DNA from: Galaxea fascicularis
Lineage: Eukaryota > Cnidaria > Anthozoa > Scleractinia > Euphylliidae
DNA length: 64,000 nucleotides
NCBI GenBank assembly: GCA_948470475.1
Contig: OX419335.1
Span: 33,186,319 to 33,250,318, forward strand
Reading direction: 5' to 3'
Made by a program: the position numbers and the translations under genes. The notes under the pieces were generated by a model. That model saw nothing but the letters and a program-made list of their open reading frames with translations, was not told where the DNA came from and did not search any database. This document shows, one piece after another, positions 1 through 12,217 of this stretch (position 1 is its first letter; every line of letters starts with the position of its first letter).

Positions 1-3000
1 ATTTAAAAATCAAGGATATATCACACCACTGATTCTGGCGGCATGGCTGCAAAATTTCCAAATTGTCAAACTCCTGCTGGACCACGGATTTACCATCAGC
101 GATCCCAATAATCCGCACTGGCCCATTGACTCTAATGTCATGGCCGGTGAGAAGCTAGGACCAGCCGTGCGCCGTTTAAATCGATACCGTGCACTTGCCA
201 GTCCCGTGTACATCGCAGCGTTGTTTCTTCAGGACGTACAGACCGGTCCAGACCCCATCCACAATGCATGCGTCCTGAGCAAGGAACTCGCTGGCATTGC
301 CGAACAAGACTATGAATTCAGAAAAGAGTATTTGGAGCTGAGTGATGGATGCAAGGAGTTTGCTGTGGCGTTGCTGAATGAATGCCACTCAATGAAAGAG
401 ATAAAGTGCGTTATGGAGATGACGACAAAAGGTGAAATCGTGCTTGCCAAAAAGGATGGAAAAAGTTTGAACATTCTGGAGTTTGCAATTTCTACCAGAA
501 ATGAAAAGGTATTCTCTTTTCCTTTCCTTTACTGGTAAACAATAAATTTCCCATAATTATGTGATAGATATTTTCAGGTTGCTTCAGTTTGTCATAGTGG
601 GCATGCGCTACCCTTATATCACGTGATCATACCCAAAAGTAAACAACCAATGACAGGATGGCAGCTACAGATGAAATGACAGAAACAACACAAGACACCG
701 ACGTCAGTTTTCGGGGTAACTACTGCCGTTCCCAGTTTTGTTAAAAGAGGGTGATGATCAAATATGCGTGTAAGAACATTAATATACTTTGCTGCAAGGG
801 TTCTCCAATTGATTGCGTAAAGCTAAAATAAGTACCCGTATGCAGGGTACGTGTTTGGGCTACCCACCTACAAACTAATTAGGCCCGCTTCAAACATCAA
901 ACTTTTCATGTACCGTTCTAGGTCCAGGCTTTCCTCGGTTACGGCGTTGCGAAAACCACCGCGTCCTCGTATCTTGAAGTCGGTAATAACATGCAAACGA
1001 CGGTAAAGTGTCGTTACCGCACGCATGATCGGCCACACTGGCAACGTGCCTTAAGGTTACTGCAAACCTTCGCGGGTGTCCTCCAGAAAAAAATTCGTAC
1101 TCGCGCTGTTTTCAAGAAAACCCACACAAACTATATATCAATAGAAAGGTTATGAAATATAGAATTCGAAAAAAATAATGCTCTGTTTGGCTACTTCTTT
1201 CATAAGGCGACAGAAGCCGGTAAACACCAAAATGACTGATTGACCTTCCGTCGAATTTATCGGGTATCAAATGTGATCGTTGATGCAAAATAACTGTGCA
1301 GTGTTAATCACAAAGCATCAATCTCTCAAAGTGTGTCAGCATTTTCCTGTATTTTCATTGGTTATCTTTTTATGGAACTGTCAAGTTCAAGCATCGAACA
1401 ATTCCCAAAACGCAATGCGTCAGAGGTCGCCACGAGAAAACTATTTAAAATAAAAGAATTCGCCGACACACTTTTGTTCCTTAGTCATCAGTGGAAGTTC
1501 TGGCCAAATTTCATGGAAATCCGTCAATTCTACATACCCTATAAATTCGTTTAAAGAGGAAGGACTCTATCGAAAAACGAATGCGAGTTTTCGCCCTCCA
1601 AAGATTTGTAAACATGGCACGCCTTATCAGAGAGATATGTCAACATGAAAAGCCACCAGCCAATGAAATGACGGAACCGCTGGAGTTCGCGGGAAAGTTA
1701 TAGTTTTGGTCACGTTTTCTGCACGCACGCTTTAGACAGGATAGTCATGAAATGGGGGAAAACAAAAACAAATCCGACGACGAAGAATAATCCTGGCTTG
1801 TTCTTGGAAGTGGCTCTCTCATAACTTTTCTTTTTTCTGGCAAGTTCGTTCTCATTATTTTTTTTCTACTGATTCCCACTACACTTTCGGATGAAGTACT
1901 ACACTGTTCATCGCCAGATTTCTCTTCGCCGATCTGTGAAGGCGGATCAAACCATGAGCCCTTGTCAGTGTCTGCGATAATTTTCTTCTTTTCATCCCCA
2001 AATTCGCCACTTTTCTTCTTTCTGGGTCCCGTTTTTGCTTTAGTTTTAACCCAAGGACTTTTCTCTTTCCTAGAACGTTTCATATCGACGAAAATGATTT
2101 CGATCGCCACAAGAACAAGAACACTCGAGTGTAAACAGAAAATGCTAATTAGTTGAAATAGGACCGTTGCCGCGAAAAACTCGCAGGGGAGTTCACGCCT
2201 TCTGGGGATTATGACACCTTGACGGTTTATTAACTTTATTAAAAAATCTCTTTTTTTCAATAACTCGCGTGCGATTTGAGATTTTATTTTCATCTTTTCG
2301 GAATATGTTAGCTTTAATAATGACCTTTCTTTCGGCTAAAAAAAATTTTTTTGGCCAAAACTAGCACTGGAACGTTTGCAGTAACCTTAAATACTGCCGA
2401 GGGTAAATACCGGTAATTCATTTATTTACACGTAATGTAGCAAGAGCCTCGATTAAATGAAATGAATGATGCGATCCTTCTGTCTGATTGGTTTCCTTGC
2501 TCCGTAGGGAATGTGACGGACGGACGGACGGACATTACCGACTCGACAACTCAAAGTTTGTGCACGTTACTACAAGTAGCCCACACTACGAACGACCAAT
2601 TGCATGTGATGTACGTTCGGAAATAGTACTAAAATGTATCATTGTTTCCTTTTGTAGTTCGTTGGTCATCCCTACAGCCAATTGGCCTTAAACTCGGAAG
2701 TCTACAAAAATGTTCCTTTCCTGGAGAAAAGTGCTTGGAAACAGGCTTTGCTGATACTTCTGGCGTCTGTTTTGTCTCCTTTGTTATTCATGGTTTGGCT
2801 CGTTTGTGACGTCTGTTTTCCCAGCCATAAGGTCACTATGATGTTCCACTCTCCTTGTATAAAATTCCTCATATCCTGCGGTTGCTATCAGACCTTTCTT
2901 TTCCTGCTGGCTTTCACATCGTTCCATTCTACGGGTGACTTTCTGGAGTACAGCATCATTGGTAAGTAAACGAGGAGGCTTCCCCTCCTTGTTTCGTAAA

Positions 3001-6000
3001 AAAGTGAAAACACATCTGCCGTTTGCAAAATAATGACCTTACACTCCACTAAACATACCAGAGGAATTCGCTGTCTTTGTCGTTTATATTTACACTGCTA
3101 CTTTTTCGTTTGGATCATCTGTTATTGCTTGTCTTTCTCAAAAACTTAACTTACATCAGGATATGGCCAGAAGCTTCCATAGAAATTGTGTTTCTGTTTT
3201 TACAGCTACCTCACAACTCCTCAGTTTTAATTTATCAGTTGTGTGTAAATTTTTTATCTTTCATATAATTTATGTGCAAGCATTACAAGGTATCTAGTAC
3301 TAACTTTTGACATGCGGTTGTTACGCTTTTTGTTGCCATCGTATAAAACATTTATTCATATAATAAGTGGTTTAAACGTCGGGTTTTAATCGGTTTAAAG
3401 GAGTTTGTGATTAAAATCTAGGCGCACGAATGAGATTATGAGCTGATTGGGGAAGAAAGAAAAAAGAAACGATCTATGAAACAAATAGATTCCACTCAGT
3501 TGAGTTGTACTAAATGATAAATCTAGCAGTTATGATGAGTTACGAAGAAAACTTGAGTCAGTAAGTTTGGAATAGAAAAGGGTGCAAAGTATGTTAGTAA
3601 CAGTTTATAAGATCCTGCATGGTGCCGCCCCTTCGTACGTAAAATCACAATTGCAGGAGAAACGTTCACTGGGGACATACGACCTCTGGGGCCACGCGAT
3701 TTTAGAGATACCTGCTGTAAAATCTAGAATGTTTGGCTTCCACTCTTTCCGTTAAAGGCCCCCGGTGAGTGGAACAGATTGCCTGATGATGTCAGGTGCA
3801 AGACCCTTGCTATTTTCAAGCGCGCGGGTCGAGAGTGTACTCACTCAGGTCTGTTACCCCAGTTAGGAGGATGTAGCCTTGATCAAATTAATTAATATTA
3901 ATATGTGTTTTTTTTATGTAATTTAGTTTTTCGGAGAAAATAGTACTTGTATTGTGCTATAACAAATCCGAATCAAAATAAAGTCATATATAAATGTATG
4001 TATGTATACATGTGTACTTGGCAGTGAGTGCATGTATACTTTAATAAAGAAAAGAGGACGTCAAACCAGCGTCAATTGCCCATCACTCAGACTGGATGCC
4101 TTGTAGGGTATTTACCACGTTTTGACGTCATGGTCCGTGTGTTATCAGAAGACACAGCCACGACCAAATGAAAATAATCTGAAGGAAATCTAATGAAGTC
4201 CATTTATGTTATACACTTATCATTCTCCCCTTCATTAACACGTTTTGCATGTTTTTCCTAATTCAATGCAGATTGGGTAGTTCTATTGTTCGTCATTGGG
4301 TTGCTAGTGGATATTATTAAAGACCTTTACCAACAAGGAAAAGCCCGCTTCGGTTCTTACCATTGGAACAACCTGGCTGTAGCTTGCGTGACGTCATTTG
4401 CTGTTCATTATGCCATTTGGTGGGCTGGCCGTGCGTCGATAGAACGGGAAGTGAGCTCCATGAAGTGGGAGGCGCATGCTCAAGATCGGGGCTACGCCAT
4501 CATATTAGCTTCCTACTCACTTTTTGCCTTGGGAATCCTTTTGGCATTTGCCCAGAACTTGTCTTACATTCAAGCCAACTCCAGCACTGGCCCACTGCTT
4601 CATGCCTTCATAAAAATGCTGATCGATGTTGCAAAGTTTTTCTTTTACTTCGTTTTCGTTTTTCTGGCATTTGCCGTGAGCTTCACCAAGCTTTACTTAC
4701 AGTATGACAAGGCCAGAAAACATTTTCTTCTTAGCCAATCGGCAGCGAATCAAACAGATCCTCTGCTTCTTGAAAGGTATGTATACCTAAATTGACTCGC
4801 CGGCCTTTATACTATGATTTGGCTCTCAGTATCAGTTGAGTCATTTAACCGGCGTGGCACTTCACTGAATTGAATTACAAGTTTTGTCCACGCGAGTAAC
4901 TGCCAGAGAGGGTTTAATAGAATTACAATTGCTAAATGTAATTTAAGTAAGTAATTAATGAAGTAATTCACTTCAAGGACTGATTAACACGTAACGTCTC
5001 TCCACAATTTCAAAATACATCTAAAACCAAACAGGTGATGAGAATAGACAAATTTATCAGTTGGAGGATGTTATCTTGATATGACACCAAATTCTCCCAA
5101 GTAATTTACAAGAAAATGTATGGCAGCTTGAGGGGAGAATTGCTAATCAGATCTTGGGAGTTAAAGGCGTTAAAGTATAGACACAAGATGTTATTTTTGG
5201 TTCAACGAAGAATGTTCCCAATAGCATTTGAATGCATTATTTTCAATATTTCAACTGCTGAAAGTTGCGGGAACGTGATTCAAAATGGTGAGACGATCTT
5301 GAGGGCATAAACGATGACATTTTTCAGAGTTTTGTAAGAGTTGAAATATGTGATAATATATGAATGCGAACACGTAAATATAAAACCAATAAAACAAAAG
5401 CAAGTATGAGTCAGAACTATAACGCATATGCGGTTTTCAAATGAAACTGACATGATCTAATTAAATGGTTCAAAGAATGTAGCCTTGTTATCGCACAACC
5501 AGGTGGAGATCAGGCCCCGGTTCAGTTCAAAGGCTGGATAGCGCTATCCACCGGGCCCGGTTTTTCGCTAATCCAAAATTAATAATTAATCAAGGAGTAT
5601 ATTTCTTCATCTCCAAACGTCGTTCAACGTTGATATTCTGTAAAATTTTGATTAGGGGAAGACAATCCTGATAAACAAAAAGCAGCAGAAACAACTTTCA
5701 TCCAAAAGTTGAAAACTGCAACCAAAGTTTACGCTAATCCTGGATTAGGTTAATCGGCTTTCGAGCAACCGGGGCCGGATAAATATCTATCGATCCAGCG
5801 GATAGTGCAATTAGCTTTCCCAATACTTATCCGCTGGATAGTGATTTAGCTGGTGGATAGCGCTATCCAACGTTTGAACAACCGGGGCCAGAATTATAAA
5901 GTAGAACACTTATTGGCAATTATGCACTGCGCCCATACCGTGACCTTGAGTGTCCTTGACAAGATTATTGTATAATTTGTAGCAAGATGCTGTCACAAAC

Positions 6001-8360
6001 GCTGATTTCGAAATTCACTGTGAGCTTTCGGCCAATCAGAAAAAAAATGGCGAGTTTAATGCATGTTTTATCATTTGTCTAATTGGCTGGTGAGACCGCC
6101 TACAATATATTACAATTTGATTATGACCAGCTCTATCAAAGACGTGTAGGTATTGATGAATACGGCCGTTAGCTCAGCTATCCCATTATTACATATTACT
6201 TTATTTTTTCAAATTTAGATTTGGAAGCAGCATGGGGACAATCTTCTGGACGCTGTTTGGCTTGATAGATCAGAGCAGTTTTCAAATTGATGCCCACGGA
6301 TATGGTGCTATTTGGAAGACTGGGTTGGTGTTATTTGGTACTTTTAACATCGTAGCTGTTCTCGTGGCACTCAACATGTTGATCGCAATTCTGAATGAAT
6401 CTTACACTCGGATAACGGTAAGAGCTAGTAATACACACACGCATGAGCAAAATAAGGAAATGGCTGGCGCATTCGTTGAACCTCCCGAATTTTTTTGCCG
6501 GTGCTCTCAAGTTAACTCCAAAGATACCAATTTTTTTCTCATGTTTAATCGGTATTATCCTCCTTATAGCACACTCAACAGAGTTACTCAATTCTGATTG
6601 GTCGAGAGCAGTACAATTGATCACAAATAGTACTCCGGCCTGGTTGTATATTTTTCCCCAAACTGTTAAGACTTCTCATGCAACCATGCACTACAAGGTC
6701 AATCAGTTACTCCAGATCAGAAGCAGGAGTTATTTCATTTCAGTTTCGTGTCATGACAACATAAGTGGGTCCAGGGAGAGGGTCCTCTCTCATTATAACC
6801 TCTGAACGAAACTTTTTATGTCTTATTGCTTGGTGCGGGCTAGAGCCGGGGGTGTGGTATCTGCAGACCTTGTGTTTGTAAGGATGTGTGCGTACAAGTA
6901 TGTCAAGTGTGTGCATGCGAGTATCTGAGTATATCTAGCATGTGAGTTATTTATGTATTTATTTTTGTAAATTGACGCATATCATAAAACAAAAATGTCT
7001 TAACAGGTATTTTGAATTGTTGTCAGGAAAACTTGGACACAGAGTGGAAATTCACGAGAACTAAGTTGTGGTTGCAATGGATTCACAAGAAAGGCGTTCT
7101 TCCCCCACCTTTTAATGTTCTGTACCTATTGCTACCGCTCCGCTGGCTTGTTGACCGTCTGTTCACACTGAAGGTACTGCCCAGATACCTTCTTGGCCAG
7201 TAACAGCTCAAGACGTAATTTTTCTCGCTGTTGAATTCATACAAAGTATGAAAATGATAATCTGAGAATCGCAAAAAGTAGACTGAATGGAAAATATGGG
7301 TGTGTGAGTGTTCAGAGGCAGAGAGTTGTGTTAGGGATGCAAATGTGGCGTTAATTTTGCAAGAACTTTTCAACAAAAGTCTGGCTGGTTAACGTGTTCA
7401 TCATACACTAAACTGGATTTGCTTTTATTTAGCATATCATTTATTGAATTATTTTTTATTCTTGTATAGTTTATTCAGTATTTTTTTTTTTTAGAGATAT
7501 TAGTATACTTGCTACCTAAAAGGTCATTGATTGATTGACTGACTAACTGACTGACTGATTGACTGATTTATTGCTTGCTTGAGTGATTGATTGATTTATT
7601 GGTTGATTGATTGATTCTTTAGATATTTTCCAGACGGTTAATCAACGCGAAGCCAGAAACTGCTAAGAAAGTTCGGATTGACGAGAAAGAGGTACAAGGA
7701 AGCTTAGATGAAATAGTTGAGTTTTTAAAATCGAATGTTAAATTTTAAACAAAGCAACCGTTAGAGCAACGGTTTCCTTTGCAAAAATTCTAAAAAAAAT
7801 GACCATTCTTGCTGTATCGTTAATTCATAAGAGCTTTCACGACGAATTATTTGTTCAATTTCGTAAAATCAAGTCCTGGAAACCACTGCCATGTTATCAA
7901 CATCAACTTAGTATCGCATTTATTGCAAGTGGCCAACTTAAATTATGTACCAGTAGCAGATTTAACTCGTTTACAGGTCCTGTTTGGTCCACTTGTCAGT
8001 ATTTGAATTTTCAAGCTGTCAAGCTGAGCTCCTTTTTTTTTTCATTGGCCCGGTGTTCATAACTGTAATGCATGGTAATATTTCACACTTGACAAATTCA
8101 AGTGGCACCAATCTTGTACTCTTTTCGCTAGTTTCCGCTTGTGCTCCAGAGGAAGACTAATTAGACTCATGAATTGTGCTCACTACATTTGTTTTTGTTC
8201 TCTTTAGAGACGAGAGGTGATCCGTCACCTGTTGCTGAGGTACCTCGCCAGGAAGCCTTGCCAAACAGAGGCTGGAACCGAGTCAAGTGACTCAGAGCGG
8301 GAAAACGAAAACGAGATGAATGACACAAAAGAAACCGAAACCCCAGAAACAAACTTGTAG
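1..8360 (+). CDS. TRPC: TRPC-type cation channel, 3' part (seven exons, 5' end outside window)
   Basis: Exons read by frame and GT/AG phase: 2-508, 2658-2961, 4272-4776, 6219-6417, 7027-7173, 7623-7691 and 8208-8360 (stop TAG at 8358-8360), about 627 residues. Seen: exon 1 holds an ankyrin repeat (TPLILAAWLQNFQIVKLLL) followed by the TRP_2 linker with a KEL-x-(L)S-x-x-CKEF-like block. Exons 2-3 supply hydrophobic segments S1-S5. Exon 4 has a pore helix (GTIFWTLFGLID) and S6 ending NMLIAILNESY. Exon 5 carries the TRP box EWKFTRTKLW and a PPPFN motif. Exon 7 carries a basic helix (REVIRHLLLRYLARK) and an acidic Ser/Glu/Asn-rich tail. Family knowledge: TRPC channels are tetrameric, plasma-membrane, receptor-operated Ca2+/Na+ channels acting downstream of phospholipase C. 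Phases agree at every junction (0,1,2,0,0,0). A rival acceptor at 7005 is excluded by an in-frame TGA. The pore motif is IFW where most TRPCs have LFW. The ankyrin N-terminus lies upstream of the window. No other family fits as well. Confidence 0.93.
1051..2390. mobile_element. TTAA-flanked DNA transposon (piggyBac/Kolobok-like), non-autonomous
   Basis: Lies in the first intron of the TRPC gene. TTAA is present at 1051-1054 and 2387-2390, just outside inverted termini GGTTACTGCAAAC (1055-1067) and GTTTGCAGTAACC (2374-2386). TTAA target duplication is the hallmark of piggyBac and Kolobok superfamilies. The interior has no recognisable transposase. It contains one long ORF on the minus strand (1745-2293, 182 codons) with a Lys/Ser/Glu-rich C-terminal half from an internal Met (MKRSRKEKSPW). 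I do not recognise that protein, and its biased composition means it may be chance. Superfamily assignment is inference from TSD and TIR only. Confidence 0.6.
3594..4015 (+). mobile_element. LINE relic: C-terminal end of a reverse-transcriptase ORF plus 3' tail
   Basis: Translation around 3604-3750 gives VYKILHGAAPSYVKSQLQ followed by an Arg/Ser/Leu-rich block. After a frameshift near 3755 comes APGEWNRLPDDVRCKTLAIF, the typical C-terminal end of jockey/CR1/L2-like ORF2 proteins (LHG-LAPSYL ... WNSLPD). Downstream is an A/T-rich 3' UTR ending in an AATAAAGTC-like run and a (TGTA)n tail at about 3994-4014. It is 5' truncated and frameshifted, so inactive. It sits in intron 2 of the TRPC gene in sense orientation. 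Confidence 0.65.
5513..5889. mobile_element. MITE with about 40-bp terminal inverted repeats
   Basis: The left end, GGCCCCGGTT...GGATAGCGCTATCCACC (5513-5553), is the inverted complement of the right end, GGTGGATAGCGCTATCC...ACCGGGGCC (5851-5889), with a few mismatches. The inner part repeats the palindromic GGATAGCGCTATCC and related CCGCTGGATAG words. There is no coding capacity. It is intronic in the TRPC gene. Superfamily not determined. Confidence 0.75.
7527..7616. repeat. (TTGA)n/(CTGA)n microsatellite
   Basis: An imperfect tetranucleotide array of TTGA/CTGA/TTTA words. It ends just before the acceptor AG (7621-7622) of the short 23-codon TRPC exon, so it occupies the polypyrimidine and branch-point zone of that intron. 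Confidence 0.8.
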
Positions 8361-9463
8361 TGCAGTCAACGAGTAGACGTATACCTAGACGCTTTAACAA
8401 TAATCTATTAATTTTGAAGAACTAGCCACCAAATACAAAGTGTAGGCATACATTTCCGTCGGAGACCAAGAACTGATGAAGCCTTCACTCACTCGAGAAT
8501 TTTAAATCAGTAACCTACTCTGGTTTAGGAAGGTTTACGGTATGAGAAAGATTTAAAATCATTTCTAATCAGCTGCCCTGAACATGCAGTAAACAAGGCT
8601 TAAAACAAGGCTTAATTTAGAAAGTACCTCTAAGCCCTCTGGGCTTGAGTTGGGTTAGTGGAAACCTTATATCTGCCAACTTTTCCTGACTCAAAGGCGT
8701 GAGATTTTTTATCCTTCCTTATATCATATTAGAACCCGGGATGTGTATCGCTTAACGCGACCTTGTCCGCAGTGTATTTCCTTAAAAAATCAGAGATTTC
8801 GGGAAAAGCATCGTCATTCACTCGTTTTACATGAACTTTTCGCTTCTTGCCTTGGTTTGAGTTCACCGATATAATAGCACAGATGTTTTCAGCCGCCAAG
8901 CGTGAGAAATTGGTCTCGATGCATGAATTGGCGTGAAATCAAAGTTTTCAACCCACTGACAGGCGTGAGATACATGCCTAAAGCGTGGTAGTTGGCGCTG
9001 AACCTTTGATCCATTGTTGGATTTCCTAACAAACAAATGCTTTTCCAAGAGCACTCGTTGCTCCCTATTTAAACCGAAACTTTTCTTTTCACTCTCGCCC
9101 CAAAATCAGCCGTCAAAACACAGCTTAACTTCCTTCTTAGAGAGTCTCTTATAAGGTACAGTGCTTCTTCACAGAACTGAAAAGATCAAGCTTGTCATTA
9201 GTGTTCAGATTACTGTTGTAGGTAATACCTGCGTCGTAACGCAGCAACAACTGGGACTGGAACTACCGCATCTCGCAACCGGCGATGTAGAGGGTGCCTG
9301 TTTTCCCGACGCTTAGAGTCGAAGCTGAGGAAAAGACATTTTCCTTGTTTTACAATCACATCGTCGGGGACACCCAACGACAAGTTTAGGTAGATATCTG
9401 TTCGGCGGAGAGTAGTTCGCCTTAAGTCTTCGGCGTCGATCAAAGAGTGCACGCGGATTTTCG
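8361..9463. other. 3' flank of the TRPC gene, no gene seen
   Basis: Short, non-conserved reading frames only. I see no domain, no clear AATAAA close to the stop codon, and no repeat structure that I can delimit. Confidence 0.4.
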
Positions 9464-9864
9464 CCCGGGTGGGTACTCCCTTATATGGGCTATACAGGTA
9501 TGTGCGGCGCCAAAGGGTATGCTTTTTTTAGCCGTTTTGGTCTGAAATAGGGTATCATTTTTGACCATTTTGGTCTGAAACAGGGTACAGTTTGTGCACT
9601 CTAGTCTTGAATTGGCGACGCATTATGCAACCTGGTTGAGAGTGAGGAATTTTAAACTGGAAACTTTGTACAGTTTTGTATCCTACTTAATAAAAGCGTA
9701 CAGACATTGCTTTTAACATTTGCCTGACCTAGGGAACTAATTATAAGGCAGGTCTGAAATAGAGTAGGGAAAGTCACAGGTTTTGGTCTTAAATAGGATA
9801 AGGCTCGTTTCAGGAAGCGTTCCGCACACCCCATCCAATTTTTCTGCAAGTACCCGCCCCAGGG
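9464..9864. mobile_element. MITE-like repeat with GGGTA-rich termini
   Basis: The left end CCCGGGTGGGTACTCCC and the right end AGTACCCGCCCCAGGG are inverted complements with mismatches. The interior repeats TTTTGGTCTGAAATAGGGTA-like phrases three times. This vocabulary is, from memory, common in dispersed coral repeats. No ORF of interest. Confidence 0.55.
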
Positions 9865-11271
9865 ATTCTTGTAACTGAAATGTGGCCTACAAAAAGTCAC
9901 AATGGAGAAATAGCAGTCCCTGGCCGTTTTCGGAAGGGTTATATTCGCTGTTTTTGGCAGTTAAAAACGTCAGCTGGCATTTTCGGAGAGCAAATAATTC
10001 CCTAGAAAGTTTGTGCAAAGTTCACTTTCAAAAACTAGCATTTTCTCAGAGAAAGAATTTGTTCCCTAAACTTTTCGGGCAATTAAAATTTCAGCAAAGC
10101 AATCCGAACAGATCAAGTTCGTCTAGCTAATGGAAAAATCACACTTTAAACAGGCTTCAAACACCAGAAGGTACTTAAAAATGCCTTGACTTTACAGGTT
10201 TTAGTTGATTTGGCTCGTTGGTTGCCCCTGCATCGAGTCTAGTTGTCTTTCCAAATGATCACCCAAATCATTGAAGAAATGCCTGGTAAATGTCTTCTGG
10301 GAAAATTGTTGTACACGTGCTAGAGGTGGTGAAATGAAAACCTCTTTGTGTGGTGGGGGGAGGGGGTGGGGTTCTTTTGTAGTTTTGAGGGTTTCCCTTT
10401 TTTGAACGAAGATCCCACGGCGCTTTAAATAACAAAGTACATTCTTTTTGTTAGAAGAACGTCTAATTTTGGGGCTGAGGCTCAACGTTCTTAATTTTTT
10501 TGGGGGGCGAATTGAGGCTAAACCAATAAAGACTTGACCAGTAAACCCCAGTTGCTTGTAACATGGTTGTGCGGCTTACTCTGATGCTACGAACAAGATG
10601 CCGCGCCAACCAACTGATGGTAAATTTGGTTTTATAAAAAGCATTGAAATTAAAAGAGGTCCACAACGTAACAAAAACGAATGAGCAAAATAAAGACGTT
10701 CTTACTGACTCTCAACCTTGGTATGTTCTTTGTGTGTTCTTAAAATTTCGCTAATCTCAGCCTCAAAGTTTTTTTATAAAAAGGTTCTTATAAAAAAAAA
10801 GAGTGTATTACTAAATGCTTACTCTCTCATCAATCGTGTCAACTTTGGCTATCTGGGCGACTGATCATCTGTACTGAACAAACAGGTATTTCCTAATGCT
10901 TTAACTTCTAAAAAAGCTCAAAATCATGAGATAAGTGTTTTGCACTTCGCTAACAGATGTTTTTATATAAGGCAATTTTCGTTTATTTAAGATAACGTGG
11001 GCTTTTAAGTTTCGATTAGTTCACGTTCGTGATTAAGGTTAAAGTAAGCACTAGTTGGGAATCGAAATCAGATTTAAAGAACAGCTTTATCGGAAAAGTG
11101 TGTTCTACGCCTTTGAGCAAAAACCGGAAAATTGGATAACGCCGTACAGAATTGTAAGTATATCAATATTATATTCTAAAGCTTTCTTGTTTCTGTTTTC
11201 GTCTTATTCCATTTTTAAGTCGTTATATAGGAGGCCCACACGTGTATTTTTCGCTTGCAGTTGACTAGCTA
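9865..11271. other. Intergenic, nothing recognised
   Basis: A/T-rich DNA with a G-rich run near 10351-10372 and short poly-A/T tracts. Reading frames here are short and show no domain. Confidence 0.35.
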
Positions 11272-11534
11272 CAACGAGTTGCAAAAATACTTGAGACACT
11301 GTACGCCATTTGGCCTTAAATGACGTTTCCATGATCTTCCGCTTTCCCTCCCCCTCCCCCTCTTATCAAAGTTGTTAACGGTGCAGCACCATGCTCGAAA
11401 CTTTGAGGAACAACTTTGAAAGGGGGAGAGGGAGGGGGTGAGTATTGCATGTCACAGATTTGTTAGCAGCAGCGTTTTAGAGAAAGAAGAGACGTTTTTG
11501 ATGGCGAATGTCTCAACAATTTTGCAACTGGTTG
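11272..11534. mobile_element. Palindromic TA-flanked MITE, copy 1 (copies at 12921-13183 and 14570-14832)
   Basis: Termini CAACGAGTTGCAAAA and TTTTGCAACTGGTTG are inverted complements, extending loosely about 60 bp inward. The centre folds again: a CCCTCCCCCTCCCCCTC tract and AAAGTTGTT pair with AACAACTTTGAAAGGGGGAGAGGGAGG. The whole 263 bp is therefore one long stem. It begins each unit of the 1649-bp array and is the only part present in the third copy. TA at the outer edges of the array suggests a Tc1/mariner-type target duplication (inference). Confidence 0.75.
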
Positions 11535-12110
11535 TCTCAATGCTAGTGCACTGTATGGCCACTTTATTAGTTAGGGAATCTGGGCGAGAGCTATTGTAGT
11601 TTTTGCTTTTAATGAGGTGTTTAAAACAAATAGGGTTTCATTGTCTTACATCACGTGAATTAAAAATGGCCAGCGGATAAAGCTCATTTTGTGCTGTTTA
11701 TCGTACGACGTAATCGGAGCGTATTTCACTGCTTTTACAGAGCAAACCCGAAAACATTCTTAAGCTTCGATATAGACTACTTATATAACTCCGTTTTTGC
11801 TCTTACGGTTTGTAAAGACGTGATTCTAAGCCATTTACTGTGAATCTCCGTCAGGCAGGAGGTTTACCTTTTCAAATGATGCCAAAAGCCGACACTAGAT
11901 TGAGGAGATAAGCTGTTGTTGATGTAAAAGAATTAGCCACATAAACAGACATTCTAATGTGATCGCGTGCCATTAAATCCAGCTGCTTAGAAAACAGCGG
12001 CAGAATACATAAAATGAAATGCCAAAGTGCTGTCAATGCTTTGCATCGTTTATGTTACAGTGATTGATACGTTTTTTACTAATTTCCACAAAGGACTGTT
12101 ACCAAATTCA

Positions 12111-12217
12111 ACGGTCTACCATTCTAGCACGGTCTACCATTGCGTTCACTAAAAAATACATTAAGATATCATATATCTTACTCTTCGATGGTAGACCGTG
12201 CTAAAATGGTAGACCGT
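12111..12217. repeat. Inverted repeat inside the array spacer (second copy 13760-13866)
   Basis: ACGGTCTACCAT, followed by a second GCACGGTCTACCAT, is mirrored by ATGGTAGACCGTGC and ATGGTAGACCGT. This gives a hairpin of two nested stems around an A/T-rich loop with ATATCATATAT. Probably a small foldback element nested in the spacer before it was duplicated. Confidence 0.75.

Noticed and set aside
1745..2293. Independent antisense gene in the TRPC intron
   Set aside because: It lies wholly inside a TTAA element, has no domain or splice support and is compositionally biased; kept only as a note on the element.
7006..7026. Alternative TRPC acceptor after TTAACAG near 7005
   Set aside because: It would bring an in-frame TGA; the AG at 7025-7026 keeps the conserved frame into the TRP box.
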